Shown one piece after another: positions 8,781 through 18,578 of a DNA stretch of 64,000 nt. The translations under genes were made by a program, and so were the position numbers. Under the pieces are notes generated by a model. The model saw only the letters and a list, made by a program, of their open reading frames with translations. It was not told where the DNA came from and ran no database searches. The DNA comes from SAR324 cluster bacterium JCVI-SC AAA005 (GTDB lineage Bacteria; SAR324; NAC60-12), in NCBI GenBank assembly GCA_000224765.2, contig AGAU01000043.1:1-64000 (forward strand). The letters run 5' to 3'. The stretch's first letter is position 1. The number at the start of each line of letters is the position of its first letter.

Positions 8781-9838
8781 TTCGAATCTAACCAGTAAGG
8801 AATTTCCAATGGCAGACCAAAGCCTGATTTGCAAGCAACAGCGATTGAGTCTTGCAGGCTCGCTCCTGATTTTCGAGCCCTCGCAACGAGAGACGTAACA
8901 TGAAGACCTGCGCAATGTAAATCCACCACTGGCTTGGCACCAATATGCGCCGTGGTTACAGTCATATAGCCAAAAGGTACAGATTCAACTGGGTACTTCG
9001 CACAGTTCCGTGCTGCTAAGTACTGAGCATCGACGAAACCACATATGTGAATTACAGGGATACGGCTCTCAATTAGTTCGGCTACAAGAGGGCATATTGA
9101 CTCACCCAATAACAAACCGGAGTAACGATGCTCGACTACTAATATTGCATCTACCGAGGCTACTTCCAGCGAGTCTGCAGCTGGAGGCCAAATTTGGGTC
9201 GGATCAAACTGTATCCCTGTCGCACCAACTGCCTCTAGGGTCCTGACACATGCAAAACCGAATGGATCTGATCCAATGACCATCACCCTTAGTCCTAGTA
9301 CCTCAATCTGAGCTTCGAATAGTAACTTTAAAGCAAGAAGCCCAACGAAGCGGAATGTTGCTACATCCGGGTGATTCTCGTTTGTAGCAATCACTGGGAT
9401 ATTTCGCTCAGCACAAGCGGAAAGATCTATGTCCTGTGAGCGAAACTCCCACGGTTCCCACATCAAGCCGATTGCTGCATACACAGGTAATCTCGCGATA
9501 ATCTGACTTGAAATCGGGCGAACAAAGCCGAGATTCGTAACCACATCTACATTAGCTGCGAATTCCTCGACTCCCCCCGTACTAACCTCTATGCTTGATG
9601 CAACCCCCAAATGGGCTGCCAAGCGCAAGGTATTGTTTCGAATATCAGCGGCACTACCCCAGTGTGAATCGCGGGTGACAGCAGCCACATGGCTAGCACC
9701 CGCCAACGCTGCAATCATCGGTGTTGCCAAATACGGCCCCGACGCAGTCTCTGTAAGCACATTCTGCCCTCGCAAATCAAGACCAATACGACTGATTGCT
9801 GAATCTATTCGCCGCACCAAGATATCTAAGTTATGCAT
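8777..9838 (-). CDS. Conserved-looking protein of unknown function with a Rossmann-like core
   Basis: A 353-residue protein I do not recognise confidently. Residues about 179-200 (VLGLRVMVIGSDPFGFACVR) look like a dinucleotide-binding turn. Further on, VDAILVVEHRYSG and SRIPVIHICGFVD resemble the second half of NAD-dependent D-2-hydroxyacid or saccharopine-type dehydrogenases. The N-terminal half has TETASGPYLATPMIAALAG followed by VAAVTRDSHWGSA. No transmembrane segments are seen. It is coupled by a 4-base overlap to the formyltransferase and lies just after asnB, so a role in making or modifying the same sugar is plausible. Catalytic function is unassigned. Confidence 0.6.
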   Translation of the reverse strand: MHNLDILVRRIDSAISRIGLDLRGQNVLTETASGPYLATPMIAALAGASHVAAVTRDSHWGSAADIRNNTLRLAAHLGVASSIEVSTGGVEEFAANVDVVTNLGFVRPISSQIIARLPVYAAIGLMWEPWEFRSQDIDLSACAERNIPVIATNENHPDVATFRFVGLLALKLLFEAQIEVLGLRVMVIGSDPFGFACVRTLEAVGATGIQFDPTQIWPPAADSLEVASVDAILVVEHRYSGLLLGESICPLVAELIESRIPVIHICGFVDAQYLAARNCAKYPVESVPFGYMTVTTAHIGAKPVVDLHCAGLHVTSLVARARKSGASLQDSIAVACKSGFGLPLEIPYWLDSK

Positions 9839-9883
9839 TACAACGTATGTGGCTTTGGTAAAAGAGCTTTTTGACTAAAGTTA

Positions 9884-11767
9884 TCATGATACGTTTTCTC
9901 TCATCCATGCTTCTACATTCAACAACGACCAAATCAATAACCTGCGATTTTGTCTTCCCTTTAAGTGTTCATTGACCAACATCTCTATGGTTTGCTGATC
10001 TAGTACGTCATACAGACGATTATTTCTGCTAAAGAGTTTGTAGCGAACAAACTCGATACTTTCGCCTTTGAACCAACTAGCATCGGGGGAAGAAAAACCC
10101 TGCTTTTCAGCTTTCGTAATCTCCTTTGGGATGTAGCGAGCCATGATCTCTCGCAACAATTGTTTGCCATCATTTGTCTTATGGAAAAACACTCTTTGTT
10201 TATCCCTAGGCAGATTTTCGTCGATCCGTTCCACTTCGGCCAGCTGATTCAGCTTCAGTTGAACAGGGCAATGCATCGCAAAATCTACAAGGTCATTGTC
10301 CATGAAAGGCACCCGACTCTCCAGACCATGAGCCATGGAAAGTTTGTCTTCCACCACAAAAAGTCCTGGAAGAAATGTCTTAGCTTCAAAATAAAGGGAG
10401 TGATTAATGTAATCTTCAGGCCTATTCAGTTCATTTTCATGAGTAGAGAAGACGTCTCGAAAAATATCACGGGTCCAAACATGTCTCACATCACTCCAAA
10501 TAGGCGCAAATATTTTCTTGAGGTCTCGATTATCTACTAGTCTTTGCCAATAGAGATAATATTCATCAATGTAGTGCTCAAAATTCTGGCTATTCATAGC
10601 ACGGTAGTAGCGCCACGGATATCCTGCGAAAAGTTCGTCACCACCACTGCCTGCCAAAACGACTTTGACAAACTTGCTTGCAAGCTTTGCAGCATAGAAA
10701 TTGGGGTAACTCTGACCAATCCGAGGTTCTTCGAGGTGCCAAGCCAGCTTGGGTAAGCAGCGCTCCATGTCACCGGCCTTAAGTACCATCTCGTAGTGTT
10801 CGGTTTTGAACCTTGCTGACATGGCTTCCGCTTTTACTCGCTCATCAAAAGCCAACTCCAACCCCGAAGCAGAACTGAGATCAAAGCCAATCGTAAAACT
10901 CTTGAGGTTAGGGAACTGTCTTGCTGCGATAGCTGTGATCGAACCGGAATCCATCCCACCACTCAGATAGGCGCCTAGTTCCACATCCGCCACCAACTGG
11001 CGATTGACCGCTTGCCGGAAGAGGCGATCCAATTCTTCCAAATACTCTTCTTTACGTACGGGCTGATCTGGTTCTCTGAAATGGTAATCCCAATACTGCT
11101 CTGATTGTAGTTTACAATCTGAAGAACTTGTTGTAGTGAGCGTTGCGTGATGGCCTGCCGGCAATAAATGGATATCTTCCAGCAGAGTTTGATCAGTAAA
11201 AATGTTCTGGAAAGTAAAGTATTCCAGCAGCGCGGGCTTGTTGAGTTTCCGTCTAAAGCTCGGCTTTGCCAAGATGGCTTTTTGCTCCGAGCCAAATGAG
11301 AAGGAATTACCCTGCTTTGCGTAATACAAAGGCTTGATACCGTAACGGTCACGCGCTAACAGAAGTTTTTTTTCTCTGCGATCCCAGAGAGCCAGAGCAA
11401 ACATGCCATTGAATTTCAACAGAGCTTCTGTGCCCCACTCTGCGAGTGCATATAAAACAACTTCACTATCCGTTTGGCTGCAAAACCAATAGCCTTGAGC
11501 TTCCAGATCGGCTCGTAACTCGCGGTAGTTGTAGATCTCTCCGTTATAGCTGAGGACATAGCGGTGGTCTGCACTGATCATTGGTTGATGCCCTGCGGGA
11601 CTTAGGTCAATAATCGCTAGCCTCCTGTGCCCCAGACCGACATTTCCCTCTACCCACTGGCCCTCCCCATCCGGACCGCGATGGGCAATAGCATCGGTCA
11701 TCTGTTTCAGAGTGGCTGTAGAGACTTGCGCACCATTAAGGTTGATGAATCCGGTAATTCCGCACAT
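9884..11767 (-). CDS. asnB: Glutamine-hydrolysing asparagine synthetase-type amidotransferase
   Basis: The start is the ATG at 11767, which puts the catalytic cysteine directly after Met (MCGITGF). The protein is about 627 residues, normal for AsnB. The N-terminal class II amidotransferase domain has NGEIYNYREL. The synthetase domain has the pyrophosphatase loop YLSGGMDSGS near residue 260. Within polysaccharide loci such enzymes (for example WbpS) amidate the carboxyl group of sugar uronic acids, a good candidate role here given the nearby uronic acid genes. True asparagine synthesis cannot be excluded. The upstream DegT gene ends three bases before, so they form one operon. Confidence 0.85.
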   Translation of the reverse strand: MCGITGFINLNGAQVSTATLKQMTDAIAHRGPDGEGQWVEGNVGLGHRRLAIIDLSPAGHQPMISADHRYVLSYNGEIYNYRELRADLEAQGYWFCSQTDSEVVLYALAEWGTEALLKFNGMFALALWDRREKKLLLARDRYGIKPLYYAKQGNSFSFGSEQKAILAKPSFRRKLNKPALLEYFTFQNIFTDQTLLEDIHLLPAGHHATLTTTSSSDCKLQSEQYWDYHFREPDQPVRKEEYLEELDRLFRQAVNRQLVADVELGAYLSGGMDSGSITAIAARQFPNLKSFTIGFDLSSASGLELAFDERVKAEAMSARFKTEHYEMVLKAGDMERCLPKLAWHLEEPRIGQSYPNFYAAKLASKFVKVVLAGSGGDELFAGYPWRYYRAMNSQNFEHYIDEYYLYWQRLVDNRDLKKIFAPIWSDVRHVWTRDIFRDVFSTHENELNRPEDYINHSLYFEAKTFLPGLFVVEDKLSMAHGLESRVPFMDNDLVDFAMHCPVQLKLNQLAEVERIDENLPRDKQRVFFHKTNDGKQLLREIMARYIPKEITKAEKQGFSSPDASWFKGESIEFVRYKLFSRNNRLYDVLDQQTIEMLVNEHLKGRQNRRLLIWSLLNVEAWMRENVS

Positions 11768-11769
11768 TT

Positions 11770-12957
11770 TCAAAATTTCGCGTTGCGCAGGGCTAAAATA
11801 ACGAAATCCAGCTCAGCTTCAGTCATTCCATGAAATAGTGGCAAAGAGATGCTGCAGTCGTTAGCAGCAAAAGCGTTTGGAAAGTCTTCAGGATTTAATC
11901 TATATTTCTGCTGGTAGAAACTAAGCATATGGACTGCGTGAGTCGCTGGACGTGTACTGATGCCCTGTTGTTGTAACTGGTCCATCCACTGATTGCGTGC
12001 TTCGTTGACGGTTTTGATTTCCTTTGCATCACCGATTGTGGCTGCATGCTTGGCTCGCTCCGGCTGGAACAAGCAGGGATAGCTTTGGTACCCATGCTCA
12101 AAACCTTGCAGTTTGGCTGGATTCTGAAGCCAATCCAGACTTGAAAATGCCTGGTCATAAGAAGCAGCTAAACGTTGCCGCTCTGCGACAATGTCTTCCG
12201 CCCGATCCATCTGGGCTGATCCAAGAGCAGCTTGAATATCGGTCATACGCTGGTTATATCCTGCGTCAGGGTGGTCAGCCAGCAGGTATGGTCTAGATCC
12301 TAAGTGACGTTGCAAGTCGGACATGGCAGCCCCATGATCTCGAAGTCGCCTAATCTTTTCAGCGAGCTGACCATCGTGCGTGGTGACCATTCCACCCTCA
12401 CCGGTTGTTATTGCCTTGCGAGGATGAAAGCTGAAGCATCCTGTATTTCCTAGTGTTCCGACATGGCTCCCATGATAACGAGCCCCAAACCCACAAGCAG
12501 CGTCCTCAACTACCCAAAGATTGTACTGTTGAGCAATGGCGTTGATAGCATTCATTTTTGCTGCAAGACCGAAAAGGTGGACCGGTAGAATCGCTTTTGT
12601 CTTATTAGTGATCTTGGATTCAATCTGTGAAGGATCAATGTTGAAGGTTTCAAGATCAATGTCACAGAAGACGACTCTGCCACCAAGATGTTCGACCACG
12701 TTGGCTGTAGAGATCCAAGTGAAGGCTGGGATAATTGCTTCATCACCAGGACCGAAACCCAAAGCCGCTAGAGAGAGATGAAGTGCTGTTGTGCATGAGG
12801 TCACAGCGATGCTGTGTTTTGAACCAGTAAAGGAGGACCACTTTTCCTCGAACTCACGCACCTTGGGTCCTTGCACCAGCCAGCCACTGTGCAGGGGTTT
12901 AAGGACGCTGTTGATTTCTGCTTCGGTAAGATTGGTCCGAGCAATCGGAATGTTCAT
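11770..12957 (-). CDS. DegT/DnrJ/EryC1 PLP-dependent sugar aminotransferase
   Basis: About 395 residues from the ATG at 12957. A GTG at 12966, overlapping the epimerase stop as GTGA and preceded by GGAG, is an equally possible start. Family hallmarks: SCTTALHLSLAALG, the Asp in VVEDAACGFGA that pairs with the pyridine nitrogen (Asp152 from the ATG), and the PLP lysine in FHPRKAITTGEGG (Lys181). Enzymes of this family transaminate a keto group on a nucleotide sugar at C3 or C4. Together with the formyltransferase it suggests a formamido sugar. Whether it is the WbpE of the diamino-uronic pathway or a perosamine/viosamine-type enzyme cannot be settled by eye. Confidence 0.85.
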   Translation of the reverse strand: MNIPIARTNLTEAEINSVLKPLHSGWLVQGPKVREFEEKWSSFTGSKHSIAVTSCTTALHLSLAALGFGPGDEAIIPAFTWISTANVVEHLGGRVVFCDIDLETFNIDPSQIESKITNKTKAILPVHLFGLAAKMNAINAIAQQYNLWVVEDAACGFGARYHGSHVGTLGNTGCFSFHPRKAITTGEGGMVTTHDGQLAEKIRRLRDHGAAMSDLQRHLGSRPYLLADHPDAGYNQRMTDIQAALGSAQMDRAEDIVAERQRLAASYDQAFSSLDWLQNPAKLQGFEHGYQSYPCLFQPERAKHAATIGDAKEIKTVNEARNQWMDQLQQQGISTRPATHAVHMLSFYQQKYRLNPEDFPNAFAANDCSISLPLFHGMTEAELDFVILALRNAKF

Positions 12958-12962
12958 GCTGC

Positions 12963-13928
12963 TCACTCAGCTCCATGCTTGGCTCGCCAGTCAATTAGCC
13001 GTTGCAATCCTGTACGCAAGTCATATTGATAGGTGAAATTGAGATCTCTTTGGGCTTTTTTCGGGCAGCCAATCCGATTTTGCACCATCCTTCGAGCATC
13101 ATCGGTACTGTAAGGATTGTAGGTCACTTCCAGCTTCGATTGCTTGAGATCCAGGATCGTGTTGCAGAGTTCTCGGATGCTGGTCTGGATTCCTGTGCCC
13201 ACATTGTAAAACTTATCAGTTGCTTCCGAGTGCAGCGCCAAGACGTTGCACCGCCCGACATCCTCAACATCAATGAAGTCATAAGCTTGCGAGCCATCTC
13301 CGTTGATTACTGGAGGTTCGTTCGCATCAATCTTATTCAGCATGATCGGAATCACACCGGTGTAGGCTGCCGTCTGGTCCTGATGTGGACCATAGACATT
13401 CATGTAGCGCAAACCCACGTAGCTCAGACCGTAACGATCATGATATGCCCGGCACATGGCCTCGCCAGCGATCTTGGTCGCCCCGTAAAAATTTCGGTTT
13501 TTGAAGGGATGTTTTTCGGTCATGGGAACTTCGACTGCGTCTCCATATACTGAGGCCGATGAAGAGTAGACAAGACGTTTGATGTCGTTACGCACACAGG
13601 CTTCCAGCACATTGAATGTCCCCTCGATGTTCACATGGAAGGCGGTTCGTGGGAAGTTCTTGCAGTGCAGGAGCCACATTGCTGCCAAGTGAATTACCCC
13701 ATCCATTCCCTGCATTGCATCATCCAGCAGATCGATATCCCGTACGTCTCCTCCATTGCTATACAAACGACAACGTGGATCCTGTAAACTTACTGAAACA
13801 TTGCTGGCTTTGCCACGTGCGAAGTTGTCATAAATCACCACCTCAGCGACATTCGTTTTGAGCAGTTCTGAAACCACAAAGCTTCCGATAAAGCCTGCAC
13901 CTCCGATGACCAGTATTTTTTTAGTCAT
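12963..13928 (-). CDS. NAD-dependent nucleotide-sugar epimerase/dehydratase
   Basis: 321 residues from the ATG at 13928. An extended SDR: the cofactor turn GGAGFIG (Gly9, 12, 15), the acid after strand 2 in VIYDNFARGK, YSSSASVYG, and the catalytic Tyr148-x3-Lys152 in FYGATK. It most resembles UDP-glucose 4-epimerase-like proteins of LPS loci (VYGPHQD, then NGDGSQAYDFIDVEDV). It is first in the tight run epimerase-DegT-asnB, so it may generate the keto-sugar or epimer used by the aminotransferase. Confidence 0.85.
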   Translation of the reverse strand: MTKKILVIGGAGFIGSFVVSELLKTNVAEVVIYDNFARGKASNVSVSLQDPRCRLYSNGGDVRDIDLLDDAMQGMDGVIHLAAMWLLHCKNFPRTAFHVNIEGTFNVLEACVRNDIKRLVYSSSASVYGDAVEVPMTEKHPFKNRNFYGATKIAGEAMCRAYHDRYGLSYVGLRYMNVYGPHQDQTAAYTGVIPIMLNKIDANEPPVINGDGSQAYDFIDVEDVGRCNVLALHSEATDKFYNVGTGIQTSIRELCNTILDLKQSKLEVTYNPYSTDDARRMVQNRIGCPKKAQRDLNFTYQYDLRTGLQRLIDWRAKHGAE

Positions 13929-13961
13929 TTTCAATTACTGTTGATATTATCTTGAATTTAG

Positions 13962-15227
13962 CTAATCCGTGGAAATTAGAATATTAATCATTTTCAATTT
14001 GTCACTGTCATAGGAATATATTTTGGGAGTTGGTTGTAAATTATTTAAATTAAAGAAATTTTCGTAATAAGTATTTTTAGCAAGTTTGCTTATACATATC
14101 TGACTATTTAAATGGAGGAGATATAAATCATGTATTAGCATTATCTCATTAGAATCAAGATCAATCACGTCAATATCATTGGCTTCAAAATCGTATTTTT
14201 TTTCAAAAGTTGAAAATTTATTCGAATAGATTTGATCTGAAGATAAAATTTGATTGTTTTTTTTCAAATTTTTAAATGCTATCATCCATCCTGATTTAAT
14301 GGCAGGATAGTTATATGGAATTATATTAACTAACAATACATTTAAGCCTTGGACAAAAGGAATTAAATTATAACCACTGTTTGAGAGTATAGCATATTTT
14401 GCGTTGGATGTTACGTAGAAATCGAGAAAGTCATGGTCAGATTTATTAATGTCAATGTTCGCGTAGTCGTGGAAGTTAGGATGGTGAAAATCTAAAACTG
14501 TAGCTCCAGATGTACCCATTCGGAATACTTTCTTTCCTGAATCACACAATTTCTTGATTGTTGGTAGATAATTTGAGATTAGAGATGCTCTATAAACATC
14601 ATCATTTTTAATAATTGTATTGTCACCTGGAAAATTTAATATTCCAAAATTTTTGTCTCTGACATGAACACATACGATTTCATCTGTAGGTAAAATATTC
14701 ATCGATTGAAGAAAGGTTGATCCAAGTGTTTCTTCATCTTCAGTAAATATGATTGGAAATTTGCCAAGGAAGGAATAGGGATTAACCTCTCTACTAGTGT
14801 ATTGTATATTGCTACATAAACTGAGGCGAGCTAAAATCGATGTAAATGTTATACAAAAACAGTAGAATAAATTATTGTAAACAACAGGAAAGTAAATCTT
14901 TAACTTCTTATTTAGAAACTGATTCCTATCAAAACCAGGTAGCTCGCAAGATGAAGGTTCAACTATAAGTATATTTTCATTCCGATATTCCTTCAGAATT
15001 CTTGCTTTTTGATATGTCATTACATAATGACCAATATTGATTGGAGAATCTAAATAGTGAACTTTAAAGCCAAGATACCGAAATATAATTAGTATAAAAG
15101 TAAAAAAGGGAGATAACAGAATGCCAAGAAGAAAGAATTTAATTGGCAGTGGTTTGAAACACCGATCTGAAAACTTCAACAAGATTTTCACTAACCAATG
15201 TTTCGACTTTGGGTCAATCGTGTACAT
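13962..15227 (-). CDS. Putative glycosyltransferase, TIGR04372-like, AT-rich
   Basis: A 421-residue protein with an N-terminal hydrophobic segment (about residues 30-51, FFLLGILLSPFFTFILII) that may anchor it to the inner membrane. Blocks ETLGSTFLQSMNI, VCVHVRDKNFG, FRMGTSGATVLD, and YAILSNSGYNLIPFVQG match the general pattern of the TIGR04372 putative glycosyltransferases, a GT-B-like family frequent in surface-polysaccharide loci. DNA is distinctly AT-rich compared with the epimerase operon beside it, pointing to separate ancestry. Donor and linkage are unknown. Confidence 0.6.
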   Translation of the reverse strand: MYTIDPKSKHWLVKILLKFSDRCFKPLPIKFFLLGILLSPFFTFILIIFRYLGFKVHYLDSPINIGHYVMTYQKARILKEYRNENILIVEPSSCELPGFDRNQFLNKKLKIYFPVVYNNLFYCFCITFTSILARLSLCSNIQYTSREVNPYSFLGKFPIIFTEDEETLGSTFLQSMNILPTDEIVCVHVRDKNFGILNFPGDNTIIKNDDVYRASLISNYLPTIKKLCDSGKKVFRMGTSGATVLDFHHPNFHDYANIDINKSDHDFLDFYVTSNAKYAILSNSGYNLIPFVQGLNVLLVNIIPYNYPAIKSGWMIAFKNLKKNNQILSSDQIYSNKFSTFEKKYDFEANDIDVIDLDSNEIMLIHDLYLLHLNSQICISKLAKNTYYENFFNLNNLQPTPKIYSYDSDKLKMINILISTD

Positions 15228-15738
15228 GAGAAAATTATATAAAACAAGTGTAAGTTCTTACTAGAGTAGTCAATCAAAACATGCTTGTTTGCGATCATTT
15301 TTTTCTGTTAGAGATGTGTTAGAAGATCCAATTAATATTTTATTGTCTCAATCGGTAGCCTGATTTTCCAAAATTCGTCAAATTACCTTCCACTTGCTAT
15401 TCCGTATGTAGGATCACCAAAGCTAAAAAAGTGTTTGAGCAATGAGTAGAAACTCCGACTCGTTAACGTTACACACTACGTTCACAAAGGTGGATGTCTT
15501 CTTTGGCACAGAGACTGTTTTGACTTTACCAAGGAGCAGGTGTCTAATGCGAGGCCGTTGATCATTTTGAAGAGCTTAGTATTTTGTTATAGGATTATAA
15601 TTGAGAGTGAAGGGGAAAGCACATTCTTCACCTAGGGGGCAATGATCTTCAATGGATCGAGTGTGCATTTTTCGATAGAATCTATTAACAAATAAACAAC
15701 AAAGATTTCAGGCTACATATGTATGTCTATGAGCTAAA
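15228..15738. other. 510 bases without a gene
   Basis: This gap separates two minus-strand transcription units. Every frame is interrupted frequently and I recognise no protein remnant, RNA or repeat. It probably contains the promoter for the glycosyltransferase at 13962-15227, but no clear -35/-10 pair stood out. Confidence 0.4.
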
Positions 15739-16794
15739 TCAATAATTACTAAGATCTACCAAAGCCCTGCCAACTAAATCCCCACTACGCATTCGCTCAA
15801 TGGCTTCGTTGATCTGATCGAGACTGAACCATTCGGTGAATAACGGTTTGAGCTGTAACTTCCCTAGTTTTTCTAATTGCAGATAGCGCGGGATGTCTTC
15901 ACTTGGATTGCCATTTCCACCATGTGAACCCGTGAGGACTTTACCAAAGTGCAGTGGTAGCGTGTAGATTTGTGCTTCTCTTCCCTTGGCAGGTACCCCC
16001 ACTAAAATCGTGCGTCCTTGATCCTTTGTCAATTCATAGCATTGGGAGATGACATTGGGATTACCAGTGTTGTCCACCACCACATCCGCTCCACTATTTC
16101 CTACAATGTCTTGAATTTTAGACAACCAATCCTCTTCGTTGCTGTTATTCAGAATGTGTGTTGCGCCGATTTGTTTCGCCAACTCAAGTCGATTTTCAAA
16201 CAAATCAACTGCTACAATAGGATACCCTGAATGGAGTTGTGCACCTTGGATGATGTTCAACCCCACTCCACCAGCTCCAACAACAACAATTGACTGGCCC
16301 ATCCGCAATTGAGCATTGTTCTCAATCACACCCAACCCTGTAGTGACAGCGCAACCATATAGAGCTGCATAATGGAGAGGATAGTCTGATGGTAGTGGTG
16401 TAAGCCGATTTTCAGAGACGACTGCGTACTCGTTGAATGTAGTAACATACCCAGCGTTTACAACCTTATCGCCCCAACGGTACTTCGGTGGCTCTGCCTG
16501 GAAGCCTCGACCAATCCGCCAGTGCATAACAACCTTGTCTCCTACCTCAACATTCTGAACACCTGCCCCAACTTCTTGTACAATTCCCGAACCCTCATGA
16601 CCGAGAAGATGTGGCAGATATGGGTCTGGGCCTTTCACTCCTGCGATCTCGCCAAGCTGTGAACCACAAATACCACTGTAATGAACTTTTACCAGTACTT
16701 GACCAAAATCAAGATTTCCAGGAAGTTCAATATCATCGATAAGAAGCGGTTCATTCTGTGCAGTTAATATTGCACCTTTGAAGACTTTCTTCAT
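15739..16794 (-). CDS. Zinc-type medium-chain alcohol dehydrogenase-like oxidoreductase
   Basis: 351 residues. The catalytic zinc site is recognisable: Cys43 in YSGICGSQLGE and His66-Glu67 in LLGHEGSG. The NAD(P) turn is VGAGGVGLN. The four-cysteine structural-zinc lobe found in many alcohol dehydrogenases is absent: the segment RIGRGFQAEPPKYRWGD carries no cysteines. It is the last gene of a run with an aldo/keto reductase and an SDR, all on the minus strand, so it probably oxidises or reduces a sugar or polyol intermediate. The substrate is unknown. Confidence 0.8.
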   Translation of the reverse strand: MKKVFKGAILTAQNEPLLIDDIELPGNLDFGQVLVKVHYSGICGSQLGEIAGVKGPDPYLPHLLGHEGSGIVQEVGAGVQNVEVGDKVVMHWRIGRGFQAEPPKYRWGDKVVNAGYVTTFNEYAVVSENRLTPLPSDYPLHYAALYGCAVTTGLGVIENNAQLRMGQSIVVVGAGGVGLNIIQGAQLHSGYPIVAVDLFENRLELAKQIGATHILNNSNEEDWLSKIQDIVGNSGADVVVDNTGNPNVISQCYELTKDQGRTILVGVPAKGREAQIYTLPLHFGKVLTGSHGGNGNPSEDIPRYLQLEKLGKLQLKPLFTEWFSLDQINEAIERMRSGDLVGRALVDLSNY

Positions 16795-16896
16795 CTAGAG
16801 AAGATAGAGATGTTTAATGATAAACTTGTAAAGTTAGAAAAGTATTCAAACATGCGTACAAAAACTTAAAGGAATGTTTTCTGAAGAATTATTAGA

Positions 16897-17817
16897 TTAG
16901 GAAACAACGGGCTCACCTAGATTTAGATGTTGAGAAGATTTGATAATCTCTTTTTCATATTCTTCAATTAGATTTATGGGAATTTCTTTTGAAAATAGAT
17001 GGTTTAATTGGTGAATTTGGTTCTTAGTTCTGAATGCAATAACTACTATTCCATTTTGGCAGGCGTTAACAGCTCTATATATTGAGTACTCAAATAAATT
17101 GGTATTAAACTTTTTCAAAATCAAATCAAACTCAATGAGTTTATTTATGAAAGCATGATCTAAATCTTTTCTAATATTTTGACTCAAGTTTGCCCTTGAA
17201 TAACCATCATTTTTGAAATTAAAATATTTATTTGTTAAGACACCTCTACCTAAAACACCGTAAAGAATGTGCTTTAGCCCGACAGTAAAAGTTGATTCCA
17301 GTATTTTTGGCTTTAAGAAATTATAATATAATTGATGGTATTCTAGCTTCGACTCTAATGTCAGAAATAGCCCTACTTGATTACCAGTGAAATTTGAAAC
17401 ACCATAAGATCTAATAATATTTTCTTCAAGAAATGAGTTCAAAAGATCTATAATCTCTGGTATGTAAGCTTGGTTATCAAAACGATGAACTTGATAGAGA
17501 TCAAGATATGTGGTTTTGAGTCGTTTTAAAGAATCAAATAATTTCTTTCTAATATTGTCAATCTGTAATACGCCATCTCCATTACTTGATGAATCAACTC
17601 CTATTTTACTGGCAATAAACCATTGTTCACGGTTTCCAAAAATTGAATTTCCAATTATTTCTTCAGACTTTCCATTTGAATAAACATCCGCTGTATCTAT
17701 AGATCTAATACCTAAGTCAAAAGCGGTTTTAATAATTCCATCTGCATGCTTTGCATCGCAACTATACCCAAATATATTCCCACCGAGACAAATTTTACTC
17801 GGTGTGACAATAGTCAT
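16897..17817 (-). CDS. Aldo/keto reductase family protein
   Basis: 306 residues with the standard tetrad: Asp41 in SIDTADVY, Tyr46, Lys71 in FIASKIG, and His111 in YQVHRFD. The sequence fits the AKR subfamily that includes general sugar and polyol reductases, though the C-terminal NADP-binding part (IVVIAFRTKNQIHQLNHLF) is divergent. It overlaps the SDR gene by four bases and is AT-rich. Some such proteins in glycan loci act as nucleotide-sugar or keto-sugar reductases. The specific reaction is not identified. Confidence 0.75.
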   Translation of the reverse strand: MTIVTPSKICLGGNIFGYSCDAKHADGIIKTAFDLGIRSIDTADVYSNGKSEEIIGNSIFGNREQWFIASKIGVDSSSNGDGVLQIDNIRKKLFDSLKRLKTTYLDLYQVHRFDNQAYIPEIIDLLNSFLEENIIRSYGVSNFTGNQVGLFLTLESKLEYHQLYYNFLKPKILESTFTVGLKHILYGVLGRGVLTNKYFNFKNDGYSRANLSQNIRKDLDHAFINKLIEFDLILKKFNTNLFEYSIYRAVNACQNGIVVIAFRTKNQIHQLNHLFSKEIPINLIEEYEKEIIKSSQHLNLGEPVVS

Positions 17818-18578
17818 ATTTTTGAAAGAAGTGTGAATTGCTCTTGTACACTAGACCCACCGTCAACTGGCAAAGCGATACCAGATATATATTTGGAGTC
17901 GTCTGAACAGAGATACATCACAGCTGATGCCACATCACTACTGATACCTACGCTACCCATTGGTTGATGGATTTCAGCCTTTTGCCGATACTCTTTGTTA
18001 TCATTCCTCATAAACCTTTCGATATTTTCTTCTTGGACAATAAAACCAGGTAATAAAGCATTGACTCGAGTTTTCTTTGGACCAGCATTGACAGCGAGGT
18101 ATTTTGTCAGGGCTAAGAGACCGCCTTTTGCTGCATGGTATGAAGGTGATTCTCCAGTAGCCATTAATGATGCAACAGAACAAATATTAACAATAGAACT
18201 ACCTGGTGAAGCTTTCTCAATAAATTTCTGAGACAAAAAAAAAGGAGCTGTTAGTCCAATATTAATTACTTTATTCCATGAGTCTAAATCTTGGTTATTG
18301 AAATTACTTTTATCTTTGAACCTTGCGTTGTTGACAAGAAAATTTAAATTTTTAGATTTAGTTAATTTATTGAGAAGTGGGAGAAAGCATTCAACTTTTT
18401 GAAGATCAAATGGAATATACTCAAAATTACCAGTCGAATTCGGTTTTTTTATTAACTTTGGTTCATTAATATCTAAGCAAAATACTTCAGCACCATTAAA
18501 TAGAAATTGTTTACAGATTTCAAGACCAATACCCCGTGATCCTCCAGTTACTATCGCTCTCTTCTGTTTAAATCTCAT
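17814..18578 (-). CDS. Short-chain dehydrogenase/reductase (SDR)
   Basis: About 254 residues from the ATG at 18578 (MRFKQKRAIVTGG). ATG 18587 and TTG 18596 lie in frame upstream and all overlap the preceding gene's end. Classical SDR signature: TGGSRGIG cofactor turn, NNAR instead of the usual NNAG, Ser in ICSVAS, and Tyr-x3-Lys in YHAAKGG. The terminal segment GIALPVDGGSS is typical of 3-oxoacyl-ACP-reductase-like SDRs. It is coupled to the aldo/keto reductase. It probably reduces or oxidises a sugar-derived alcohol in the AT-rich glycan island. Confidence 0.8.
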   Translation of the reverse strand: MRFKQKRAIVTGGSRGIGLEICKQFLFNGAEVFCLDINEPKLIKKPNSTGNFEYIPFDLQKVECFLPLLNKLTKSKNLNFLVNNARFKDKSNFNNQDLDSWNKVINIGLTAPFFLSQKFIEKASPGSSIVNICSVASLMATGESPSYHAAKGGLLALTKYLAVNAGPKKTRVNALLPGFIVQEENIERFMRNDNKEYRQKAEIHQPMGSVGISSDVASAVMYLCSDDSKYISGIALPVDGGSSVQEQFTLLSKI

